Below are positions 54,330-64,000 of a stretch of DNA of 64,000 bases, piece by piece. The notes below the pieces were generated by a model, which saw only the letters and a list, made by a program, of their open reading frames with translations, was not told the origin of the DNA and did no database searches. Origin of the DNA: Pomphorhynchus laevis (taxonomy: Eukaryota > Acanthocephala > Palaeacanthocephala > Echinorhynchida > Pomphorhynchidae); contig WNNJ02001911.1 of the NCBI GenBank assembly GCA_012934845.2, positions 356,085 through 420,084 of the forward strand, written 5' to 3'. The translations under genes were made by a program, and so were the position numbers. Positions within the stretch are counted from its first letter, which is position 1. Every line of letters begins with the position of its first letter.

Positions 54330-55430
54330 TTAATAAATGACTAGCAAAAATTAAACCATCAAGTAAATATAAATATATGGATAAAATTGAATTAATAGAA
54401 TCCTTAAATATTTTGATAAATCAAAATTATTTAAAAGTAGGGACATATATATTTAGAAAAATAAAAGGTGTTCCAATGGGAGGTAATAGTAGCCCAATTA
54501 TAGCTGACTTGTTTTAAGCTTTATAGAATATGAATTTGTTCATAACTGTGTTAAAACTAAGTCTAAACAATATAAATATATGAAATATATGTTTCGATAC
54601 ATTGATGATATATGTGTATTTAATTCTAATAATTTTTATTCAATTAGTGAGCACATTTATCCAGAAAGCCTTATTCTTAACAAAACCAATATTAATGATA
54701 AAGAAGGTGTATATCTAGATATTAACATTAAATTAACATTAACTAAAACTACTATTAATTTATATCATAAAAATGTCGTATTTAAATTTAAACGACATAT
54801 TTTTGCATGAGCATTCATGCATACCATATAATATAAAATATAATACATTAAATAATGAAATTTTAAGAATTGCAACAATATGTAATGATATTGGCTTTCT
54901 TCAAAATCATTTAAATAATTTAATAGATACATATTTTAAACTAGGTTACTATAAAAATAACATCAAGCAGAAAATAGTAAAATATATAAATCAACACAAT
55001 AATATAAAGAATAAATTTAAACTCTTAAGTGGCAAATTTTTATGGATGGATAATAAATAATATACTTTGCATTAGAATAAGATACTAGATAGTTATTTCA
55101 GAGGAAATACATCATTAGCATGTATTTGGCCCCGCTGCTATGTTGGGTAGAGGAGTTAGGGGCCGAAACCTGATAGCATAGCAGTTCCTCCTGATGACCT
55201 CTAATTCTTATTCTGATACAACGTCTGTTATTTATTAGTCAATTCATAAAAATTGATTTTTTTAATTTTAGTTTACAATTCATCTTGATATAAATTATTT
55301 AAAATCATATAACAATTATTTATTATTAATTAATTTTTTTATCATTTAACTATTTAACTTTTATTTTGCATTATTTTTAATTTGCAATATAAAATATGTA
55401 GACTCAGTTAGCTTATTTAATTTGTAGGTT
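54330..55430 (+). mobile_element. Penelope-like element, 3' half, best copy
   Basis: Plus strand: reverse-transcriptase block KGVPMGGNSSPIIADL near 54,465-54,515, FRYIDDICVFN near 54,590, YPESLILNKTNINDKEGVYL, then the C-terminal segment (HSCIPYNIKYNTLN to YFKLGYYKNNIKQ), stop near 55,058, a short spacer and the conserved 3' RNA block, then the terminal AT-rich part ending TAGACTCAGTTAGCTTATTT. No GIY-YIG endonuclease follows the reverse transcriptase. The GGN.SP motif and this C terminus resemble the PLE branch whose endonuclease lies N-terminally (Naiad/Chlamys type); that placement is inference. The 5' half is missing. Confidence 0.85.
55135..55204 (+). other. PLE 3' RNA block with hammerhead-like strands, reference copy
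   Basis: Order: CUGCUAUG, UU, GGGU-A, GAGGAGUU, AGGGGCC, GAA, ACCU, GAUAG, CAUAGCAG, UUCCUC, CUGAUGA, CCUCUAA. Helices: CUGCUAUG/CAUAGCAG (8 bp) continuing with GGGU/ACCU; GAGGAGUU/AGUUCCUC; and UUAGGGG/CCUCUAA, which sits two bases away from GAA. Confidence 0.5.
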
Positions 55431-55439
55431 GATATCTAT

Positions 55440-56660
55440 ATTTTAATTACCTGAAATTTGCCTGTATTTTAGTATGAAATTTGCGCTAAACCTTTTTGAA
55501 TTTTAAATAGTGAAATCGCTTGTTTGACCATGAATTTCAAATACTCGGATGTACTCAAGTAGATACAGCGTCCTATACTTTGATTTTAAGAATTTGTTTT
55601 CATGCTATCCAAAATTACAAGAGGTCAACCATCGAAATTCAAGTAATAATTAAGTGATGACGTGGTCATCACTACGTCATCACCTCATTATTAATGAGGT
55701 AATTACATAATCACCTCATTATTTGACGATATTTCAATATTAGTGTCAGTTCCAAATAATAAAGATAAGACTTAGGCTTTATGTAATTTCAAATATCGAA
55801 TATTTCAATGTCGTAAAGTCACATCAAGGATTGCTGTTATTTAATATTTAAATTTATTTTGTGATTAATTGTTTGTTTACAAGCCATTTTTTAGATGCAA
55901 TACATGCAAGCAATGTCCGCATTGCCAAAGCGCTGTATTTGATTTTGACATTTGAAGGTTAGAGAATACTTTAGCCCTGAAAAATTCTTAGAGTGGAAGG
56001 AAAAGGGAGAAAGTGTATTTAAATTTAAATACGTTAAAGTATTTGAAAGGTACATCGTTTTAAAGGTATAATTGGTATTTGACTGTGAAAGAAATCCGTG
56101 CAGTAACTAACGACATTTTGCAATTTGTAGCTATAAAAAGTTTAGGTTTATTTCATAAACTTTTAAATTTCATATTCCTATGCATTTACAGAATGATGAT
56201 AGAAATTGAGCAAATAAAGCAATTTAATTAGAATTCACTAAAATGCAACTGAATATAAATTTTAAATTTATTTGTTTCTTACGCTGAAAGAAAAGTAGAA
56301 TCAAATAAAAAGGTGAATATATATGAGTACCTTGACATTTAAATTATTAATTTTTGTGATTGGAAATGCATCTAATTGAATAAATTTGTTGATCACCATT
56401 AATAACAATTGTCATTCCCTATTTACACAAAATATTTACAATTTCATCTGTTTTTACAATTCGTAGAACATTTAATGTGCTTAGGTAACCAATTTTGTTT
56501 TTATATTCATCTTATGTATAATTACTGCAACATTGACGCAAATACGTAAAATACCTTTTACATTTAATATGTAAAATTGAAGCATAGCATGACATTTACA
56601 TTTTTTATTATCTGACAATTACGCTTATAGTTTCTGGTGTGTAGAATTAACTTTTGCTTT
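55440..56660. other. Upstream region of the SLC17-type gene
   Basis: AT-rich. A GTCATCACTACGTCATCACC inverted patch lies near 55,665. No exon or repeat recognised. Confidence 0.35.
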
Positions 56661-56663
56661 GTG

Positions 56664-56763
56664 ATGACGGTAGAATCTGATGCTTCAAGCTTTAATGATA
56701 TTGTGGAATTTAATTCAACTGACCATAATGCCGATAGTCGTGTTGAAAATAGACGTTCGATTA
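56664..56763 (+). CDS. SLC17-type transporter, coding exon 1
   Basis: ATG start, 33 codons plus one base: MTVESDASSFNDIVEFNSTD and an acidic, polar, presumably cytosolic N terminus. Donor TTA|GTAAGT is strong. It joins in phase to 58,755 across a 2.0-kb intron. Confidence 0.65.
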
Positions 56764-57392
56764 GTAAGTATTTATATCATTCAATCTTTATTTATAAGCC
56801 TAAAATTCAATGTTTTTTCTGATTAACTAGTATAAAACCTTATTGATCAGTTTATTCAACTAAATTATCTTTTTAATATCAAAGCCGACGAAATAATGAG
56901 TTGAGAAATCACGAAATATTTGATTAAAAACATTTACTTTTAAACTGGTCAGAATTTATCAAATATATCTCATATATGATCATTCAGAATTTATCAAAAT
57001 TATCAAAATTTTTATATTCTAAAAACGTCGTTCTGATCTTGTCAGTAATATTTATTAAGCAACAAGTTCAAAATACAAATATAATTTTTTTATAAACAAA
57101 TATGTACATAATATTGTACAATATTATTTAGAATTTTTGGTTTTCTGGCGAAATCCATTCGATAAAAAGCTCAATACAATATTTTTTTAATTTTCGACGA
57201 CGCAGTCGTCCTAATCAGAAACCAGATTTTCTCGAATGGATTTTTATGGAATATATTTTTAAGAGTCATGAAACAATTGCCATATGATGCATTCAAAGTA
57301 AAACGATGTTCTAAAGTTGTGCTGATCATATTAATATAATAATTTCAACATGTAATATCGATTTAAATTTAAACTTAAAATTAGATCAAGAA

Positions 57393-57541
57393 TGTAGATC
57401 AAATGCTGAACTTAACGCACAATTTTATTTATATTATAAGAGATTTGTATTTAATAATATCTTATGCTTACAAATGCTGAACTTGACGCACAATTTTATT
57501 TATATTTTAAGAGATTTGTTTTTAATAATTTCTTATGCTTA
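57393..57541. repeat. Tandem duplication in intron 1
   Basis: Two copies of about 75 bp starting ATGCTGAACTT.ACGCACAA, roughly 90 percent alike. Confidence 0.85.
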
Positions 57542-58754
57542 TATATGCCATGGTATATTATGTAATATATACTATATTATATCTTATGCGGTATCTTATG
57601 CGGTGTTGTGGTATTCCTTATTACGCAAATGAAGAAAAATTCTTTCCTATCTCAATTATAACGATTAATAATTAAAAATTATCTTGTCTGGCTTACTGCT
57701 GAGCAAAGAAATTCAAAGAATTTGGTTAATATGAGTGTCTTGACTATAAGTGTATAATCAACAGAATAATAATTTAAAATATCTGATTTTGACAACAAAT
57801 ATAATGCAACAAGTAATTATTTATTAATTGATTATTTATTGATTTTGAATCAATGATCATGAAAATATCGCTAATAATGAAAACTCATTTATTTTAAATA
57901 AATCAATTATCTTGAAAATTTCACTGATTTTGTCTCGAAAGAAAACAAACACTAATCTTGAAATATTCATTGATTTCGAAATATCACGCATCATGAAAAA
58001 ATCACTGGTCGTAAAATTGTTATCAATTTTGAAAAAATCAATTATCTTGAAAACATACTTAATGTCAAATGTTATCAAACATTATATTTTTAATCGAATA
58101 GGTAGTTGGTTCCTTATTAATAATGATTTTTAAATGAATGTATTTTTTCTTTTATTGATAGTTTTTAATGAATATATTCAGTCTTTCAAAATGTGCTGTG
58201 TGCCTTATTTTAATGTAAATGAAAATATAAAAAATCATATTATTTTAAATTTTAGTTTAAAGAAACTAAGAGAACTTTATATTATATTTGACAAAAAAAA
58301 TAAATGAATTACAATATTTCGGCATATTTTGCTGCCATATGATAGTCTGATATATTTATTAATTCTATGGACGTCAATAGAATAAAGTAAACAAATTTAA
58401 AAACCTGAACAGATATTTACCTGTAAACAATAAAAGTAGCAGTTGTTAGCACACCTACTGTTTGCAGTTGGTTGTTTGCTTCCATTCACAAACAATCAAT
58501 ACTCTCAATGACAAATCCGGAAGATTTCTGTCAGCAACATCTAGACAAGACAGATGAATTTATAAATAAAATAATACAAATTTATTTAATTTGATTGTAT
58601 ATGTGAGCTGAAATTCTTCTGATTGTTATACGACATTATATTCACAGTTTATATTTTTGATACAGCCAGACGCTGTATCAAAATGATATAAAAATGATAT
58701 AAAAGTGATTTCAATTTTTATATTGCGATCTTTACTATATTTATATTATTGTAG

Positions 58755-58999
58755 GGTCTTCTACAAGCGGCAGTTCTAATCTAATAAGTAAAGATGACGA
58801 GAAACATCCTAGTTTCGCAAAAATTTTCATAAGTACGCGATTCTTTATTGCGATACTTGTGCTGGGTGGTGTATTTTGTCAGTATAGTGCTAAGCTGGAT
58901 TTGTCCGTAAACATAGTGTGTATGGTCAATTCAAGTGCGCATGGATCTACAAATATTACATCTACATCAGATTGTGAAAGACCGAATAATTCACAGACA
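58755..58999 (+). CDS. SLC17-type transporter, coding exon 2 with first membrane helix
   Basis: Acceptor TATTATTGTAG, donor ACA|GTAAGT, open throughout in the frame set by exon 1. After a polar stretch comes TRFFIAILVLGGVFCQYSAK then LDLSVNIVCMVN, matching the first transmembrane segment and the LSVAIVAMVN signature of SLC17 anion transporters (sialin, vesicular glutamate and phosphate type, major facilitator superfamily). An Asn/Ser/Thr-rich segment with NIT and NNS follows, as in the glycosylated first outer loop. These are only about 115 of an expected 450-550 residues; the remaining exons must lie right of the window. Confidence 0.7.
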
Positions 59000-59915
59000 G
59001 TAAGTTTTTAACAATTATAAGTTTTACGGACAATGCATCAGTTTTTAATATAAAAAATATAGATTAAAATTAATATTAAATTATAAATTAATTATAAATA
59101 TTATATTACATATAATATCAAAATTTATACAAAATTAAAAATTTATTATAATTATATTAAATATAATATCAAAATGAAAATAATATATACAAATATCAAA
59201 AGCGTATAAAATGCAATTATCTGAATTAGTACAGACTATTTGCCATAATGGAATTTAACGCGAATCTAACACAGTATACAAATGTTCAAATAAATTTGGC
59301 AATAAATGTTTAAATACAATGTTACTTTGTAATGTGAAATTTGACGATTGTTGAATGTGTAATTAAACATTTTAGTGTCCAATTCAATACTAACTTTAAA
59401 AAAAGTAATTAAATGTAATAAATATTACACGCAAAGTTCTATATTTAATGATTGTGCTCCTATTTAATATTTACGAAAACAAAATGTATTGAATTCTGTT
59501 TTCGAATATTTGCGGGTTCAAAAATAAATTTATTCTAATAATATGAATATTAATTAATATTTCTTAATTAATTGTTATTACTTCCATATTATTTGATATT
59601 TCAATGTTTTCATATTTTTAGAGATTAAATGTTATATCTTAATATGTGAGTTGAACGCTATATAACACGGTTTATCTTTAAATGAAATATTTGACTTATT
59701 GCTGAATTGATTAATTGCAATCAAAAATGCTTATATACACGCGCTACTTCTGTCATACAAAACATGCAAATATTTATTTCATTACCAATGTACAATAAAG
59801 TCAGTTTATTGTCTTGATAAAAAAGTTATAATTTGTAATCACTTGACTAGATGTCGCGTCAAAAATGTATAAGAAGAATTAGGTTACTACATGTTTCGTG
59901 ATCCCAATAACAAAT
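59000..59915. other. SLC17-type gene, intron 2 start
   Basis: AT-rich; no further exon recognised. Confidence 0.35.
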
Positions 59916-59919
59916 CAAA

Positions 59920-60140
59920 ACTCACTTAAAAGTTATACCATACTTTATGTGGCAAGTTTTGAGATTTGCTATCTCCACTTGTACCGAAGTATACCCCGGT
60001 AGAGGTATCCTCGGATCTGCCTCGTTTTCTGGGAACCCTCAGAAGGTGTCCTTGCCACCTCAACTGATTCTCTTCAATATAGTGAAGCAGCAACTGCGAG
60101 ATACTCACGGATAGCCAACATCTAAACCTTGTCTCTAAGA
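59920..60140 (-). mobile_element. LINE C-terminal fragment, RTE-like
   Basis: The minus strand encodes IEENQLRWQGHLLRVPRKR, a phrase type found at the end of RTE-like and related LINE polyproteins (LRWxGHxxR). Only about 60 codons remain. Confidence 0.5.
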
Positions 60141-60199
60141 CTAATTAGCTGAACAGATTTGTCTCTCAATCGTTTTCAGTTCATTAACCATTAACCATC

Positions 60200-60325
60200 A
60201 CTAGAGATGGTTAAATACTTCACCCTACTGATGAGTGCTGCTGGCTACCATTAGATCGTCTAGGAGTTATAACAAAGTATGCTCTGGATGTAATCGAACT
60301 CCGGATTTTGGCAACATCTACGATT
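60200..60325 (+). mobile_element. SINE-like element, family B, 3' half
   Basis: Keeps the CUGAUGA strand (60,219-60,245), AUCGU-C-UAGGAGUUA (60,255-60,269) and the tRNA-like tail with TAATCGAACTCCGG. The GAA strand is lost. Confidence 0.55.
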
Positions 60326-60429
60326 ATGAAACTGAAGCGTGTTATCTCCCGGAGCACAGTTTAACACATTCTGACACCAAATTATATATACGTTAAAAAA
60401 AGTCTTGGTTATTGAAATTCTTACAATTT

Positions 60430-60462
60430 TGAAAAAGCCCTAGAAAGGCGAAACGTCAATAA
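60430..60462 (+). ncRNA. Decayed PLE-type hammerhead trace
   Basis: GCC-CUAGAAA-GGC-GAA-ACGUC looks like stem II, GAA and the minimal stem III of PLE hammerheads, but the CUGAUGA strand has become UUGAAAA. Confidence 0.35.
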
Positions 60463-60539
60463 AACAAACTTTTTGGTCAAATTTTCCGATTTTCCTTATT
60501 TAATTTCAACTATATATAGATCGATTATATGTATATATA

Positions 60540-60814
60540 ATATATGAGATCATGAAGATCGATTAGAATCGGGACTGGTGATCCTTTGATGGATGCTTAT
60601 TTATGTATTAAATAGTTGCTAGGTCACACGAGGTGACTTTCGCATTAAAAGTCAGCTACAAAATCCTTCCTTCATTATATCTAATTCCATACACCCTCGT
60701 GTGACCTAGTAACTAGTGAAAGTCACCTCGTGCGACCTAGCAACTGTTAAATACATAAATAAGCATCCATCAAAGGATCACCAGTCCCGATTTCAATCGA
60801 TCTTCATGATCTCA

Positions 60815-60818
<4 letters not shown>
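60540..60818. repeat. Folded-back pieces of family A
   Basis: GATCATGAAGATCGAT...GGTGATCCTTTGATGG (60,550-60,600) and its inverse (60,765-60,815) flank sequence that includes TGTGACCTAG in both orientations. It forms a 280-bp palindrome-like block before the TA run. Confidence 0.75.

Positions 60819-60900
<82 letters not shown>
60818..60900. repeat. (TA)n microsatellite
   Basis: About 41 TA units. Confidence 0.95.
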
Positions 60901-60902
<2 letters not shown>

Positions 60903-61011
60903 ATCCTCTGGTTGTTTATGATGGTCTGCATTGCAAATTGTTGGATTTAAGAGCTAACGCCACCAACAATTTAAGCTAGATGTCGGAAATGCATTTTCAC
61001 AATGTCACAGA

Positions 61012-61086
61012 GGCAGCCGAAACGGCGTGTGATAGTTCATCTTACTGACGATGGCTGCCGGCTATCACATGACCGTCTAGGAGTGA
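61012..61086 (+). ncRNA. Permuted hammerhead-like RNA, copy at 61.0 kb
   Basis: GGCAGCC-GAA-ACGG, UCAUCUUA-CUGACGA-UGGCUGCC, ACCGU-C-UAGGAGUGA. Stem II GGCAGCC/GGCUGCC, stem III ACGG/CCGU plus a 9-bp extension GUGUGAUAG/CUAUCACAU, stem I UAGGA.UGA/UCA.UCUUA. Cleavage would follow C61077. Confidence 0.7.
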
Positions 61087-61368
61087 CGAGAGTTTGCAGA
61101 CTGAAGAATATGCTCGATTCGAACACTTACTTAAATATACGGAAAGAATTGCTATTCGCAATCTCGAGCAATACCGATTCAAACGAAACTCTTATGATTA
61201 TATAGAAAGAATTGATCCACTCAATCTCGGTTTCTTACAGTCAAGCATCCGAAAGTTTGATCCTCTGGTTGTTTATGATGGTCTGCATTGCAAATTGTTG
61301 GATTTAAGAGCTAACGCCACCAACAATTTAAGCTAGATGTCGGAAATGCATTTTCACAATGTCACAGA

Positions 61369-61443
61369 GGCAGCCGAAACGGCGTGTGATAGTTCATCTT
61401 ACTGACGATGGCTGCCGGCTATCACATGACCGTCTAGGAGTGA
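61369..61443 (+). ncRNA. Permuted hammerhead-like RNA, copy at 61.4 kb
   Basis: Identical to the 61.0-kb copy, 357 bp downstream. Confidence 0.7.
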
Positions 61444-61488
61444 CGAGAGTTTGCAGACTGAAGAATATGCTCGATTCGAACACTTACT

Positions 61489-61493
<5 letters not shown>

Positions 61494-61547
<54 letters not shown>

Positions 61548-61548
61548 A
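61494..61548. repeat. (TA)n microsatellite
   Basis: About 25 TA units inserted in the second family B unit. Confidence 0.95.
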
Positions 61549-61640
61549 AGTATTTTCAATACTTTCGCATTGAAAACCAGCTACAGAATCTTTCCTTCAT
61601 GATATCCAATTCCATACACCCTAGGTGACCTTGCTAGGTC

Positions 61641-63414
61641 ACCTCGTGTGACCTAGCAACCATTCAATACATAAATAAGCATCCATCAAAGGATCACCAG
61701 TGCCGATTTCATTCGATCTTCATGATCTCATACGAAACAATCTATAATAAGCATGCCAGAGAAGCATCTCGGACAATACAGTTTCTGGATATCATGATGG
61801 AAGGTTTCATATACTGTGTGAAATCTGGTAATCCTGGATTCGTAGTCTAGCAGTCAAGAGCGCAAGCCAAGTACGGAGAGCGACAGCTCGAATCTCTGAT
61901 GTGTCAAGTTTCAAAAGGTGAAGAGTTGGTAGTCAGCCTTCTGACGAGCCCGGGGCTACCAACATGTGGCAAAAAGCGGGCGAAACGAAAACGGCTGTGG
62001 CAATGGTGCCGTTAGTAGTCAGGGTGTATGGAATTGGATATCATGAAGGAAAGATTCTGTAGCTGGTTTTCAATGCGAAAGTCACCTCGTGTGACCTAGC
62101 AACCATTCAATACATAAATAAGCATCCATCAAAGGATCACCAGTGCCGATTTCATTCGATCTTCATGATCTCATACGAAACAATCTATAATAAGCATGCC
62201 AGAGAAGCATCTCGGACAATACAGTTTCTGGATATCATGATGGAAGGTTTTATATATTGTGTGAAATCTGGTAATCCTGGATTCGTAGCCTAGCAGTCAA
62301 GAGCGCCAGCCAAAGTACGGAGAGCGACAGCTCGAATCTCTGATGTGTCAAGTTTCAAAAGGTGAAGAGTTGGTAGTCAGCCTTCTGACGAGCCCGGGGC
62401 TACCAACATGTGGCAAAAAGCGGGCGAAACGAAAACGGCTGTGGCAATGGTGCCGTTAGTAGTCAGGGTGTATGGAATTGGATATCATGAAGGAAAGATT
62501 CTGTAGCTGGTTTTCAATGCGAAAGTCACCTCGTGTGACCTAGCAACCATTCAATACATAAATAAGCATCCATCAAAGGATCACCAGTGCCGATTTCATT
62601 CGATCTTCATGATCTCATACGAAACAATCTATAATAAGCATGCCAGAGAAGCATCTCGGACAATACAGTTTCTGGATATCATGATGGAAGGTTTCATATA
62701 CTGTGTGAAATCTGGTAATCCTGGATTCGTAGCCTAGCAGTCAAGAGCGCCAGCCAAAGTACGGAGAGCGACAGCTCGAATCTCTGATGTGTCAAGTTTC
62801 AAAAGGTGAAGAGTTGGTAGTCAGCCTTCTGACGAGCCCGGGGCTACCAACATGTGGCAAAAAGCGGGCGAAACGAAAACGGCTGTGGCAATGGTGCCGT
62901 TAGTAGTCAGGGTGTATGGAATTGGATATCATGAAGGAAAGATTCTGTAGCTGGTTTTCAATGCGAAAGTCACCTCGTGTGACCTAGCAACCATTCAATA
63001 CATAAATAAGCATCCATCAAAGGATCACCAGTGCCGATTTCATTCGATCTTCATGATCTCATACGAAACAATCTATAATAAGCATGCCAGAGAAGCATCT
63101 CGGACAATGCAGTTTCTGGATATCATGATGGAAGGTTTATATACTGTGTGAAATCTGGTAATCCTGGATTCGTAGCCTAGCAGTCAAGAGCGCCAGCCAA
63201 AGTACGGAGAGCGACAGCTCGAATCTCTGATGTGTCAGGTTTAAAAAGGTGAAGAGTTGGTAGTCAGCCTTCTGACGAGCCCGGGGCTACCAACATGTGG
63301 CAAAAAGCGGGCGAAACGAAAACGGCTGTGGCAATGGTGCCGTTAGTAGTCAGGGTGTATGGAATTGGATATCATGAAGGAAAGATTCTGTAGCTGGTTT
63401 TCAATGCGAAAGTC
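61641..63414 (+). repeat. Family A SINE-like element, four tandem units of 443-444 bp
   Basis: Units begin ACCTCGTGTGACCTAGCAAC at 61,641, 62,084, 62,528 and 62,972 and are about 98 percent identical. Each has a tRNA-like part (TAGCCTAGCAGTCAAGAG as A box, CAGCTCGAATCTC as B box) and, about 100 bp further on, a type I hammerhead-like core. This matches the known design of schistosome Sm-alpha-type repeats (Pol III promoter plus hammerhead). Identity of family is inference. Confidence 0.9.
61936..62025 (+). ncRNA. Type I hammerhead-like core, unit 1 (repeats at 62,380, 62,824, 63,267)
   Basis: GCCUU-CUGACGA-GCCCG, loop, CGGGC-GAA-AC, internal loop, AACGGC, loop, GCCGUU, internal loop, GU-C, AGGGU. 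Stem II is strong and stem I AGGGU/GCCUU pairs over 5 bp with wobbles. Stem III has an internal loop next to the core, so activity is uncertain. Confidence 0.6.
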
Positions 63415-63440
63415 ACCTCGTGTGACCTAGCAACTATTCG

Positions 63441-63442
<2 letters not shown>

Positions 63443-63532
<90 letters not shown>
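63443..63532. repeat. (TA)n microsatellite
   Basis: About 45 TA units closing the array. Confidence 0.95.
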
Positions 63533-63537
<5 letters not shown>

Positions 63538-63733
63538 GTTGTTACACCTGCCCTGGGACACACAATGGTGTACTCGTAAATAAATCACTATGTTTTCATC
63601 ATGAAGAGGCATAAACACCAGGCAGCATTCTATATATCCTCATCAGATCAAGAAATATAACCGAATTATTCTCGCAATATTCAAAGTCGCTACGTATGCC
63701 CAGTCATCCTATGTGTGACGACAAACTTCAACA

Positions 63734-63775
63734 ACGGTATACGCGTTTCGCTCTAACGGAGCTCATCAGTACCGT
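63734..63775 (-). ncRNA. Compact type I hammerhead (PLE type)
   Basis: Minus strand: ACGGUA-CUGAUGA-GCUC-CGUUA-GAGC-GAA-ACGCGU-A, then UACCGU. Stem I ACGGUA/UACCGU is perfect over 6 bp, stem II GCUC/GAGC over 4 bp, stem III only AC/GU around two loop bases. Such tiny stem III hammerheads are known from PLEs and are thought to act as dimers. Cleavage falls between 63,740 and 63,739. Confidence 0.85.
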
Positions 63776-63889
63776 GACTTTAATAATCATCCATAGGCAC
63801 CTTAACACACGCTTAAACAATGTCTAAAGCTCGAAAAACAGAACTACCCTTAATCTGAATCATCAGAGGAAATTTAGCATAAGCTCTGT

Positions 63890-64000
63890 GCATGGCAGAG
63901 AGCTTATATATAACGATGTAATTTATAATTAAAATTTAAAATAAAAATCAAACTTTATGAATTGACTTTTAAAAAATATACAATGTATTTGAATAAGGAA
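63890..64000 (-). mobile_element. PLE terminal region, running out of the window
   Basis: ATTTAAAATAAAAATCAAAC, TATGAATTGACT and GAATAAGGA match the segment just before the RNA block in the minus-strand PLE copies. Confidence 0.65.

Larger units (their letters stand above)
60901..61490 (+). repeat. Family B tandem copies, period 357 bp
   Basis: 60,901 and 61,258 start identical units with TGATCCTCTGGTTG. The second unit is cut by a TA run at about 61,490. Each unit has the permuted hammerhead-like core and a B-box-like CTCGATTCGAACAC. Confidence 0.9.

Noticed and set aside
60181-60325. Complete permuted hammerhead in the 60.2-kb family B copy
   Set aside because: The GAA strand is missing, so only the CUGAUGA and GUC strands can be claimed.

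Overview
The window looks like a flatworm genome, most likely a trematode of the schistosome type. It is strongly AT-rich. It has very short introns (44, 47 and 52 bp) beside one of 18.5 kb, Boudicca-like Ty3/Gypsy fossils, several LINE families, Penelope-like elements (PLEs), and an unusually dense set of hammerhead-ribozyme (HHR) repeats like the Sm-alpha repeats of schistosomes. The organism call is inference; no ribosomal or mitochondrial marker is present.

Layout. 1-5.1 kb holds decayed R1/Jockey-like LINE pieces. 6.1-10.5 kb is a patchwork of an LTR fossil, three HHR-bearing short elements and four PLE 3' ends, some joined base to base. 10.5-14.4 kb holds tRNA-like short interspersed elements, a TA microsatellite and one possible minus-strand terminal exon. 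14.9-16.6 kb is an intronless ubiquilin-like gene without a visible UBL domain. 17.6-21.3 kb is SINE, LINE and PLE debris. From 22,060 to 48,243 (+) I assemble a nine-exon gene for a 341-residue type II membrane protein of unknown function. Its last intron contains a nest of LTR fossils, a GC-rich CR1/L2-like LINE, an HHR tandem array (321-bp period) and a second LINE. 50.86-51.15 kb encodes a very divergent histone H4-like protein. 51.3-53.1 kb is bounded by two directly repeated HHRs. 54.3-55.4 kb is the best preserved PLE 3' half. 56.66-59.0 kb carries the first two coding exons of an SLC17-type transporter running out of the window. 60.2-63.5 kb is an array of two SINE-like families separated by TA runs, ending in a compact type I hammerhead and another PLE end.

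Main discovery candidate. One SINE-like family (copies near 10.8, 17.7, 61.0 and 61.4 kb) contains all three hammerhead strands: a helix strand plus GAA, CUGAYGA, and GUC before the expected cleavage point. All three helices can pair and each shows compensatory changes between copies, but the strands lie in the order GAA, then CUGAYGA, then GUC. This is not a circular permutation of types I, II or III, so within one RNA unit the fold would be pseudoknotted; between tandem units it could be conventional. A conserved 70-nt block at PLE 3' ends shows the same circular strand order with weaker support. Together with PLE-HHR junctions this suggests that PLE machinery and ribozyme-bearing short elements move together here.
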